From: Negativicoccus succinicivorans
Lineage (GTDB): Bacteria; Bacillota; Negativicutes; Veillonellales; Negativicoccaceae
Assembly (NCBI RefSeq): GCF_018372215.1
Contig: NZ_JAHAJN010000005.1
Coordinates: 1 to 64,000 of the forward strand
Direction of reading: 5' to 3'
DNA length: 64,000 nucleotides
Shown here: in pieces, positions 7,678 through 14,354 of the stretch
Layout: each line of letters begins with the position of its first letter
Numbering within the stretch: position 1 is the first letter of the stretch
The notes under the pieces: model-generated
Told to the model about the DNA's origin: nothing
Databases searched by the model: none
The model's input: the letters and a program-made list of their open reading frames with translations, nothing else
Translations under genes and position numbers: made by a program

Positions 7678-7689
7678 ACGGGACGCGGT

Positions 7690-7768
7690 CGCGGTACCAC
7701 CCTAATTATCAAACAAAAAAGGATGGCACCCAGGGACGGAAAACTCCGCGGTACCACCCTAATTATCA
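7690..7768. repeat. Direct repeat of the T-box core (two 22-bp copies)
   Basis: CGCGGTACCACCCTAATTAT (plus strand), continuing CA, occurs identically at 7690-7711 and 7747-7768, 57 bases apart. The exact identity contrasts with the diverged bases between the copies and suggests recent duplication or strong constraint. Confidence 0.95.
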
Positions 7769-7950
7769 TTTGATCAACTCATGACGCATTAACGACCGTC
7801 ACGCCGTTCCCGCCTACTTATTTCAGCGGGAAAGCTCCGGAAAGAACTTCGGCGACCAATTCGTACCGGCTTGCACCATCCGCCGGCTCTCTGTGACTCA
7901 TTGATAGCGTACTTTTTTCCTTCATTGCCATTGACTTGTAAATTTTTCAT

Positions 7951-7979
7951 ATTGTAACAAACGAAATTTTATTTGTCAA
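7951..7979 (-). promoter_or_regulatory. Promoter of the trpX T-box transcript
   Basis: -35 TTGACA (7974-7979), 17-base spacer and -10 TACAAT (7951-7956) on the minus strand. The -35 lies inside the last codons of msrB, whose stop is at 7969. Confidence 0.88.
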
Positions 7980-8409
7980 ATGATTTGGTAAATATTTCTT
8001 TATATTTGCCGTAACCCGCTTCATCCAGCTGCTCATACGGAATAAATCGTAATGCGGCGGAGTTAATACAATACCGCAAACCGGTCTCTGTCGGCCCATC
8101 AGGAAATACATGTCCTAAATGCCCACCGTTGCTGCGCACTTCCGTACGGGGCATGAACGGGATGCTCGTATCGCGATGTTCGCTGACCGGCGCATCGCCA
8201 AGCGTCCGATCAAAGCTCGGCCAGCCGCAGCCGGCATCAAATTTATCTTCACTCGAAAAAAGCGGCTCTCCGGTGACCACGTCTATGTACAGTCCCGGTG
8301 CTTCCTGATCCCAAAATTCATTTTGAAACGGCGGTTCGGTCGCATTTTCTTGCGTAACACGATACTGCATATCGGTCAGATGCGCCAGTTGGCTCGGCTT
8401 TTCTTTCAT
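7969..8409 (-). CDS. msrB: Peptide-methionine (R)-S-oxide reductase
   Basis: MsrB repairs methionine-R-sulfoxide in oxidised proteins. The 146-residue single-domain protein has CGWPSF (61-66), HLGHVFPDGP (97-106) and the catalytic cysteine in RYCINSAALRF (Cys114). Two CxxC zinc-binding pairs found in many MsrBs are absent, so this is a zinc-free form; Cys61 may be the resolving cysteine. Its start overlaps the stop of the upstream cupin gene as ATGA, so the two are co-transcribed and translationally coupled. Confidence 0.95.
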   Translation of the reverse strand: MKEKPSQLAHLTDMQYRVTQENATEPPFQNEFWDQEAPGLYIDVVTGEPLFSSEDKFDAGCGWPSFDRTLGDAPVSEHRDTSIPFMPRTEVRSNGGHLGHVFPDGPTETGLRYCINSAALRFIPYEQLDEAGYGKYKEIFTKSFDK

Positions 8410-8843
8410 AGCTCCTCCAAAAAATCACGAATCGCAGGATTTTCCTTCATCGCGGTAAGCTCTGCGTCAGTCGGTAAAGTGACTTTATCTCGCTCCTGAT
8501 TAACCAGGCATAAAAAGCCGAGCGCTTCGCCGCGGTTCGCGCGAAATTGATGCCATTGCCAAGCAGGAATGGTAATCAGATCACCGAATGACACCGCCTG
8601 CACTTCATCCCCCAACAGCGCCGTGCCTTTGCCCCTAAAAATCATTACCCAATGCGTGTGTTGATGGTGCTCGAGTGTGGAATATCCGCCCGGTGCCACC
8701 TCAAAGTAGCGCCACTGGCAGGGAATATCTTCGGCACCGTCAAATAATACCTGTCGGGTAACGGAGCGAAACGGACTGTTGTCTTCTTTATATACCAATT
8801 GGGAAACATCATCCCAACGGTAATCTTTATGTTTACGAATCAT
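8406..8843 (-). CDS. Cupin-domain protein
   Basis: The 145-residue protein is a single-domain cupin. The first metal-binding motif is visible as EHHQHTHWVMIFRGKG (58-73) with several histidines, and the second as GDLITIPAWQWHQF (87-100). No substrate can be assigned. I start at ATG 8843 with a GGAGG site seven bases upstream and an N-terminus MIRKHKDYRWDDV; the longer frame to 9125 runs into the divergent permease gene and is not credible. It is coupled to msrB by a 4-base overlap, which hints at a redox or stress-linked role, but that is inference only. Confidence 0.85.
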   Translation of the reverse strand: MIRKHKDYRWDDVSQLVYKEDNSPFRSVTRQVLFDGAEDIPCQWRYFEVAPGGYSTLEHHQHTHWVMIFRGKGTALLGDEVQAVSFGDLITIPAWQWHQFRANRGEALGFLCLVNQERDKVTLPTDAELTAMKENPAIRDFLEEL

Positions 8844-8883
8844 GGTAACCTCCGTACATATTATCGCACAGACCTTTCTTTCT

Positions 8884-8911
8884 GCAAAATCGAATCCATT
8901 CATGCTATAAT
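8884..8911 (+). promoter_or_regulatory. Extended -10 promoter of the TSUP permease gene
   Basis: TGCTATAAT (8903-8911) is an extended -10 on the plus strand; no good -35 is seen. It drives the divergent TSUP/aminopeptidase pair. Confidence 0.55.
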
Positions 8912-8937
8912 CAAAAAAGAATGAAAGGATGATCGGA

Positions 8938-9696
8938 TTGGAATTTTTATTGTACCTCTTGCTGGGGGCACTCGTAGCGGCATTTGGAACATTGATCGGT
9001 GCCGGCGGCGGCATTATATTTGTCCCGCTTTTTTTATTTATGTTCCCCTGGTCACCGGCAATGATCACCGGTACCTCGCTGGCGATCGTTTTTTGTAATG
9101 CGGCCTCAGGTACTGTCGCGTACATGCGGCAAAAGCGTATTCATTACGAGGCCGCTGTGCTGTTTGCCGTTTGCACCTTGCCCGGTGCGATTTTGGGTGC
9201 GATCCTCACCGATTACTTTTCGGGCGCATTATTCAAGCTCACCTTCGGCAGTTTTTTAACGCTGCTTTCGCTTTTTATTCTTTGGCAAAATCGTCGTAAA
9301 AAAGCGACTCGCGTTGAGCACACCGACACCCACTTTGCGTATTCGAAGCCGCTTGGCTGTGCCATCAGTTTCGTCGTCGGCTTCATCTCCAGTATTTTCG
9401 GGATCGGCGGCGGTGTCATTCATGTGCCGGCTATGATTTATCTGCTGGGGTTTCCGACTCATATTGCAACCGCTACCAGTCATTTTGTCCTGGCGGTTTC
9501 CGCTTTATTCGGTGTCGCAACGCACGCCGTGGCCGGACATATTCATTGGCCCCTGGCGATTGTCTTCGGCCTGGGTTCAATCGTCGGTGCGCAGATAGGT
9601 GCGCGCCTCGCCAAGCGTGTTCAAGGGCCCATCATTATTAACTTGCTGGCTCTGGCTTTACTCTTGCTGGGCTTGCGGTTAGTATTGTTAGTATGA
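8938..9696 (+). CDS. TSUP-family (TauE/SafE-like) permease
   Basis: The ~252-residue protein has about eight membrane helices and the TauE/SafE signature in two copies: FGTLIGAGGGIIFVPLF near the N-terminus, and GFISSIFGIGGGVIHVPAM in the middle. Members export or import small sulfur-containing or carboxylate anions such as sulfite, sulfoacetate or thiosulfate. The substrate here is unknown; cysK lies nearby but on the other strand and in another transcript. I prefer TTG 8938, eight bases after AAAGGA; an in-frame ATG at 8929 would lack a ribosome site. It is followed after 33 bases by the aminopeptidase gene on the same strand. Confidence 0.88.
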   Translation: MEFLLYLLLGALVAAFGTLIGAGGGIIFVPLFLFMFPWSPAMITGTSLAIVFCNAASGTVAYMRQKRIHYEAAVLFAVCTLPGAILGAILTDYFSGALFKLTFGSFLTLLSLFILWQNRRKKATRVEHTDTHFAYSKPLGCAISFVVGFISSIFGIGGGVIHVPAMIYLLGFPTHIATATSHFVLAVSALFGVATHAVAGHIHWPLAIVFGLGSIVGAQIGARLAKRVQGPIIINLLALALLLLGLRLVLLV

Positions 9697-9729
9697 TGAT
9701 ATAAATCTTTACGAGAAAGGATGTAAGCA

Positions 9730-11100
9730 ATGGAAACTTATTCACGTAAAACTCCGGTTTGGAATCGATTCAACAAAACGCAACAAAAAGAATGCCATAA
9801 ATATGCGGAGGAGTACAAGAAATTTTTGGATGCGGCGCGCACGGAACGCCTGGCCAATAAAGAAATTATTCGTCAGGCAAAAGCGGCGGGGTACCGACCG
9901 CTGTCTTCTTTCAGCGAATTGCACGCGGGCGACAAAGTGTACTTGGATCACAAGGGCAAAGCTGTCATCATGGCGGTTATCGGCCGCGACGACATGCGTC
10001 AAGGTCTGAAATTGATCGGCTCTCATATCGACTCACCTCGTCTCGATTTAAAGGCGAACCCGCTCGATGAAAAAGACGGCTTGGTATTTCTCCGCACGCA
10101 TTACTACGGCGGTATCAAAAAATACCAATGGGTCTGCATGCCGCTTGCTCTCGTCGGTGTGATCGCCAAAACCGACGGCAGTCTGATCAACGTGGAAATG
10201 GGTCTGGATGCGGCGGATCCGGTATTGTACATCACCGATATTTTGCCGCACCTGGGACAGACACAGGCGCAGAAAAAGCTCAACGAAGCCATCACCGGCG
10301 AGATGCTGTTACCGGTAATCGGCGGTCACGGTGAAGGCAAGAAATCCGCCAAGGAAATGGTGCTGAAAATTTTCGGCGACAAATACGGCATTACGGAAGA
10401 AGATTTCGCCAGTGCAGAGCTGGAGGTTATTCCGGCACAGGGTGCGCGCGACGTCGGCATCGATCGCGCGTTTGTCATGGCGCACGGTCAGGACGATCGC
10501 GTCTGCTCCTACGGCAATCTCGCCGCCATTCTCGCCGCGAAGCCGAGCACCAAAACGCAAGTCGCGTTATTTACCGATAAGGAAGAAATCGGATCGTATG
10601 GCAACACGGGGGTCAACTCTTCCTACGTCACCGACTTCATTATGGATTTGCTGGAATTGCAAGGTGACGGCAGCCATCGTGCCTTACGCGATACATTACG
10701 GCATACGGAAATTCTTTCCGCCGATGTCACCGCATCTTTTGATCCTACCTTTGCTGATACCATGGAGAAAAACAATTCCTCATTAACCGGCTTCGGAATC
10801 GTTTTAACTAAATATACCGGCGCGCGCGGTAAATCCGGCAGCAATGATGCCAATGCGGAATTTCTCGGCAAAGTTCGCAGCATTTTCAATGAAAATAATG
10901 TGCCTTGGCAGATTGGTGAACTCGGTAAAGTCGATCAGGGCGGCGGTGGCACCATCGCTTTGTACCTGGCAGCCTGGGGTTGCGAAGTGGTCGATTGCGG
11001 CGTGACGATGCTCAGCATGCATGCGCCGCTGGAACTCGTGGAAAAAACGGATGCCTATTGCGCTTACCTTGCGTATAAAGCATTTTTCGAGAGCAACTGA
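9730..11100 (+). CDS. M18-family metalloaminopeptidase
   Basis: The 456-residue protein matches peptidase family M18 (aminopeptidase I / aspartyl aminopeptidase): a two-zinc cytosolic exopeptidase that forms large oligomers and prefers acidic or neutral N-terminal residues. Visible metal and active-site motifs are GSHIDSPRLDLK (97-108), HGQDDRVCSYGN, the DKEEIGSYGNTG block and the C-terminal CGVTMLSMHAPLELVEKTD. Length fits the family. A good AAAGGATG site precedes the ATG. It probably shares a transcript with the TSUP gene and ends at the bidirectional terminator at 11108-11138. Confidence 0.92.
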   Translation: METYSRKTPVWNRFNKTQQKECHKYAEEYKKFLDAARTERLANKEIIRQAKAAGYRPLSSFSELHAGDKVYLDHKGKAVIMAVIGRDDMRQGLKLIGSHIDSPRLDLKANPLDEKDGLVFLRTHYYGGIKKYQWVCMPLALVGVIAKTDGSLINVEMGLDAADPVLYITDILPHLGQTQAQKKLNEAITGEMLLPVIGGHGEGKKSAKEMVLKIFGDKYGITEEDFASAELEVIPAQGARDVGIDRAFVMAHGQDDRVCSYGNLAAILAAKPSTKTQVALFTDKEEIGSYGNTGVNSSYVTDFIMDLLELQGDGSHRALRDTLRHTEILSADVTASFDPTFADTMEKNNSSLTGFGIVLTKYTGARGKSGSNDANAEFLGKVRSIFNENNVPWQIGELGKVDQGGGGTIALYLAAWGCEVVDCGVTMLSMHAPLELVEKTDAYCAYLAYKAFFESN

Positions 11101-11107
11101 ATGAAAT

Positions 11108-11138
11108 AAAAAAGAACCTCCTCGGAGGTTCTTTTTTT
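11108..11138. terminator. Bidirectional terminator between the M18 gene and cysK
   Basis: AAAGAACCTCC (11111-11121) and GGAGGTTCTTT (11124-11134) form a perfect stem, with A-run and T-run on each side, between two convergent genes. Confidence 0.92.
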
Positions 11139-11145
11139 ATAAAAA

Positions 11146-12084
11146 TTATTTGTCGACTGTGTCGAAAATGCCGAGCGAAAGATACCGTTCACCCGTATCC
11201 GGCAATAAAGCAACAATACGCTTGCCGGCAAATTCCGGACGCTGCGCCAAGGCCGTTGCTGCTGCCAACGCGGCACCGGAAGATACCCCGACCAGAATTC
11301 CTTCTTCACGTGCCAGTGCCTGCGTGGCCGCAATCGCGTCTTCATTCGTTACTGTGAGCACTTCATCATACACGGCTTGGTCCAAAACTTTCGGGATAAA
11401 GTTGGCGCCTATGCCCTGAATTTTGTGACTGCCGGCTTTGCCTTCCGTGAGCAACGGAGAAGTCGATGGTTCCACCGCAAAAATTTTCACATCGGCATCC
11501 TTTTCTTTCAAGAAGCGTCCGACACCTGTCACCGTGCCGCCCGTACCGACGCCGGCAACAAAAGCACCGACATGACCGTCGGTATCTTCCCAGATTTCTC
11601 GTGCGGTAGTCGCCTCATGCATCGCCGGATTCGCCGCATTTTCAAATTGTTGTGGGATGAATACGTTCCCCAATTCTTTTTTCAGCTCGTTGGCTTTATC
11701 CACCGTTCCCTGCATTCCCTGCGCGCCCGGTGTCAATACAATCTCAGCGCCGTACGCCTGAGCCAGTTGGCGACGTTCGACGCTCATCGTTTCCGGCATA
11801 ACCAAAATCACACGGTAGCCTTTGACGGCGCCGGCAAACGCTAAGCCGACGCCCGTATTACCGCTCGTGGGTTCCACAATGGTCATCCCCGGAACAAGCG
11901 AACCGTCTTTTTCCGCTTCGTCAATCATCGCCAGCGCCACGCGGTCTTTTACCGATCCGGCCGGATTTTGTCGTTCCAATTTTACGACAATCTGCGCCGC
12001 AAGATTACGTTTAGCCGACCATTTTTTCAATTCTACCAAAGGAGTTTTGCCCACAAGATCTAAAATCGATGTAGCAATTTTCAT
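11146..12084 (-). CDS. cysK: Cysteine synthase (O-acetylserine sulfhydrylase)
   Basis: CysK makes L-cysteine from O-acetylserine and sulfide with PLP. The 312-residue product has the PLP lysine in NPAGSVKDR (Lys46), the substrate loop EPTSGNTG (71-78), the phosphate-binding GVGTGGTVTG and a C-terminal ALLPDTGERYLS. The ATG at 12084 has an AAGAGG site 6-8 bases upstream; a start 18 bases earlier is less likely. The acetylserine donor would be made by CysE encoded at 29.2 kb. No T-box or other leader is evident, unlike cysE. Confidence 0.95.
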   Translation of the reverse strand: MKIATSILDLVGKTPLVELKKWSAKRNLAAQIVVKLERQNPAGSVKDRVALAMIDEAEKDGSLVPGMTIVEPTSGNTGVGLAFAGAVKGYRVILVMPETMSVERRQLAQAYGAEIVLTPGAQGMQGTVDKANELKKELGNVFIPQQFENAANPAMHEATTAREIWEDTDGHVGAFVAGVGTGGTVTGVGRFLKEKDADVKIFAVEPSTSPLLTEGKAGSHKIQGIGANFIPKVLDQAVYDEVLTVTNEDAIAATQALAREEGILVGVSSGAALAAATALAQRPEFAGKRIVALLPDTGERYLSLGIFDTVDK

Positions 12085-12126
12085 TCTAAAACCTCTTCCC
12101 ATCTATGTCATTGTACAGATAATGTA

Positions 12127-12750
12127 CTATTCCGTTTTTTGTAAATACACAAAGCCGCCGCCCAGCATGGTTTCTTTCGCCCATTCCGCCGGCGCAAAAC
12201 TTTTTTTGATGCCTTCGTCATAAACATCGGCAATGGTGGGCGACCGATCGGTATCCAAACGCACAATCGGCACCCAATGCCACGAATCAATCGTCTCTTG
12301 GTTACCGCGATGGCGGTTCAAAAAAGCAACCGGTGAATCACAGTCCAAGCCTGCCTTGATAAAATTCAATACTTCTTCGCTCGAAGGACGAAAACGAGGG
12401 ACTACCGACACCGTGAGCATCCGGGCATGATAATTTTGCATTCCCGCTTCCCGAAAAAACATTTCCAAACCGTCACGTAACCAACGCGTTTTAAAAAGTC
12501 CGCCTTGGCGCGGTGTCACATAATCCCAAATCCGATTCATTTGCGTTAACACCGCATTCGTAGTCTGCAAATCCTTCCAAATGCCATCCCGATGCAAACA
12601 GTACGCCGCTAAATATGTCGCGGTGGTCGGACCGCAACCGGCGCGTTGGCGCCATTCATCCTGATACCAATCTTGTGAATACCCGTACCAAATCCGACCA
12701 TTGATTTTAAAATCGAGCTGGTCGGGTTTTTGTAACGAATATATGGACAT
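12127..12750 (-). CDS. C39-like putative cysteine peptidase, function unknown
   Basis: I do not recognise this 207-residue protein as a named family member, but it has the outline of a papain-like/C39-type fold. AGCGPTTATYLAAY (37-50) carries a candidate nucleophile Cys39 followed by a helix; SWHWVPIV (156-163) carries a candidate His159; and TIADVYDEG (172-180) supplies a possible Asp175. There is no signal peptide or membrane segment, so it is probably cytosolic, unlike bacteriocin-processing C39 peptidases. It sits between cysK and a cyclophilin gene, 12 bases after the latter, with a good AAGGA site. Function is open: protease, transglutaminase-like enzyme or an inactive relative. Confidence 0.7.
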   Translation of the reverse strand: MSIYSLQKPDQLDFKINGRIWYGYSQDWYQDEWRQRAGCGPTTATYLAAYCLHRDGIWKDLQTTNAVLTQMNRIWDYVTPRQGGLFKTRWLRDGLEMFFREAGMQNYHARMLTVSVVPRFRPSSEEVLNFIKAGLDCDSPVAFLNRHRGNQETIDSWHWVPIVRLDTDRSPTIADVYDEGIKKSFAPAEWAKETMLGGGFVYLQKTE

Positions 12751-12762
12751 CTGTTTTCCTTC

Positions 12763-13194
12763 TTACTCTTCCACGATCCGGATTGATTCCATCCGGTCGC
12801 CCTGTAAAATCGAATCTACAGTATCCATACCGTCCGTTACCTGACCAAACACGGTGTGCACGCCGTTCAAGTGCGGCTGCGGTTCAAAGCAAATGAAGAA
12901 TTGGCTGCCACCCGTATCTTTGCCGCGATGCGCCATCGATACGGCCCCGCGCGTATGCTTATGGGGGTTATTTTCGGTTTCACAAGGAATGGTGTAGCCC
13001 GGACCGCCGGTACCGTTACCGTTCGGACACCCCGTCTGGGCGACGAAACCCGGAATCACACGATGAAAAATCAAACCGTCATAAAATCCCTCGCCGGCCA
13101 GTTTCGCAAAATTTTTCACCGTGCCCGGCGCTTCTTTCGGGAATAACTCAATCGTAATTTCCGCTTTATTTTCAAGAGTAATAATAGCTTTCAT
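12763..13194 (-). CDS. Cyclophilin-type peptidyl-prolyl cis-trans isomerase
   Basis: The 143-residue cytosolic cyclophilin catalyses proline cis-trans isomerisation. Seen: the active-site FHRVIPGFVAQTGCP (43-57), GTGGPGY and the GSQFFICFEPQPHLNGVHTVFGQV block (about 96-119). It lacks a signal peptide. Its start overlaps the tcdA stop by 4 bases (ATGA), so it is coupled to the tcdA-VOC transcript. Confidence 0.94.
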   Translation of the reverse strand: MKAIITLENKAEITIELFPKEAPGTVKNFAKLAGEGFYDGLIFHRVIPGFVAQTGCPNGNGTGGPGYTIPCETENNPHKHTRGAVSMAHRGKDTGGSQFFICFEPQPHLNGVHTVFGQVTDGMDTVDSILQGDRMESIRIVEE

Positions 13195-13904
13195 AGCAAC
13201 TCCTCTTCTTTCTGTGCAATGGCACGAATCACGAGCCCCGCCAGTATCATTCCGCCCACCGGCGGCACAAAGGAAACGGAGCCCGGAACCTGTTCCGCTC
13301 CTTCGGGATACTGCGGCGCAATCGGTTTCTCTTTAGAATATACGCAGGTCAATTTTGCTACGCCTGCCTGTTTTAATTCCCGACGCATTACGCGTGCCAG
13401 GCGGCACACGGAGGTGGCATAAATATCCGCCACTTCAATTTGCTCGGGATGTAATTTATTACCTAAGCCCATCGCCGCAACGATAGGTATATGTAATGCT
13501 TGCGCTTCGCGGGCAAGGCCCACTTTCGCCGTCACTGTATCGATCGCATCGATTACATAATCAACATGCAATGTTGCCAGATACGATTCCTCCCGGGGCA
13601 AGTAAAACTCTTCACGAACTTCTACTTGACACGCCGGATTGATATCTTTGACACGTGCCGCCATCACCTGCGCTTTTGATGCCCCCAGTGTCGACACTAA
13701 AGCCGGTAATTGTCGGTTGCGATTGCTGGCCGTGACGCGGTCGGGATCAATCAACACCAAGCGACCGATGCCGGCCCGCGCCAGTGCTTCCACCGCATAG
13801 GAACCGACACCCCCGATGCCGAACACAGCCACCGCGGCGCGGGCCAACCGATCGACGCCGTCAGTCCCCAGTAAGTATGAAGTGCGTTGTGTAAATTCTT
13901 CCAT
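13191..13904 (-). CDS. tcdA: tRNA threonylcarbamoyladenosine dehydratase (TcdA/ThiF family)
   Basis: The 237-residue ThiF/E1-like protein has the ATP-binding GIGGVGSYAVEALARAG (29-45), the LIDPDRVTASNRNRQ segment (51-65) and an IDAIDTVTAK motif. It lacks the long C-terminal domains of MoeB, which supports TcdA (formerly YgdL/CsdL). TcdA converts t6A to cyclic ct6A at position 37 of tRNAs using ATP. The ATG at 13904 shares one base with the upstream stop (TGATG), which fixes the start. The t6A precursor gene tsaC is at 59.9 kb. Confidence 0.88.
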   Translation of the reverse strand: MEEFTQRTSYLLGTDGVDRLARAAVAVFGIGGVGSYAVEALARAGIGRLVLIDPDRVTASNRNRQLPALVSTLGASKAQVMAARVKDINPACQVEVREEFYLPREESYLATLHVDYVIDAIDTVTAKVGLAREAQALHIPIVAAMGLGNKLHPEQIEVADIYATSVCRLARVMRRELKQAGVAKLTCVYSKEKPIAPQYPEGAEQVPGSVSFVPPVGGMILAGLVIRAIAQKEEELL

Positions 13905-14275
13905 CAGTCTTTCGCCGGCACGATTTCCAGCCAATAGTGGTCCGGATCTTCGATAAAATAAATACCCATTTTAGGATTCTCATAGCAGATACAGCCCATC
14001 GCTTTATGCTTGGCATGAGCGGCTTCATAATCTTCTGTCACGAACGCCAAATGGAATTCGTTGTCGCCCAAGTTGTACGGTTCTTTCCGGTCGCGTAACC
14101 AAGTAAGCTCCAGCTTATGGTCCGTCTGATGATCTCCCAAATAGACGATGATAAAGCTGTCCTCCTCCGCTGTTTTACGGCGAACTTCGGTAAGTCCCAG
14201 CGCTTCTTCATAAAAGGCAAGACTTTTTTCCAAGTCGAAAACATTTAAGTTATTATGGTCAAATCGAAACGACAT
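13904..14275 (-). CDS. VOC-family protein, glyoxalase I-like
   Basis: The ~123-residue protein is a single vicinal-oxygen-chelate unit with FDHNNLNVFDLEKSLAFYEE at the start, DHKLELTW, FHLAFVTEDY and GIYFIEDPDHYWLEIV at the end. The metal ligands His (DHNNL), Glu (LELTW), His (EFHLAF) and Glu (WLEIV) match lactoylglutathione lyase (GloA). Methylglyoxal detoxification is therefore plausible, though glutathione use is uncertain in this lineage. ATG 14275 fits the AAAGGAG site better than 14281. Confidence 0.82.
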   Translation of the reverse strand: MSFRFDHNNLNVFDLEKSLAFYEEALGLTEVRRKTAEEDSFIIVYLGDHQTDHKLELTWLRDRKEPYNLGDNEFHLAFVTEDYEAAHAKHKAMGCICYENPKMGIYFIEDPDHYWLEIVPAKD

Positions 14276-14354
14276 CGACATCGCTCCTTTGCTGAAATCG
14301 TTATTCGAACATTTTCGATATACTTATTGTAACAAAATTTCTTATACTCTGCAA

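Larger units (their letters stand above)
7648..7950 (-). promoter_or_regulatory. T-box leader (UGG specifier, tryptophan) with two antiterminator/terminator modules
   Basis: The RNA has a stem I with an AGAGAGCCGG block, the distal GGATGGTGCAAGCC element and a specifier UGG (7856-7858) in the context GAAU-UGG-UC. Two identical 22-bp T-box cores (7747-7768 and 7690-7711) follow, each containing AGGGTGGTACCGCG. The first core can pair with CGTCCCT to form an antiterminator, and competes with a hairpin AGGGTGGTACC/GGTGCCATCCT followed by six Ts (about 7715-7760). The second does the same with its own CGTCCCT and a strong terminator at 7655-7677 with a T-run. Uncharged tRNA-Trp would be needed for readthrough. 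The doubled module with a single stem I is unusual. Confidence 0.9.
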
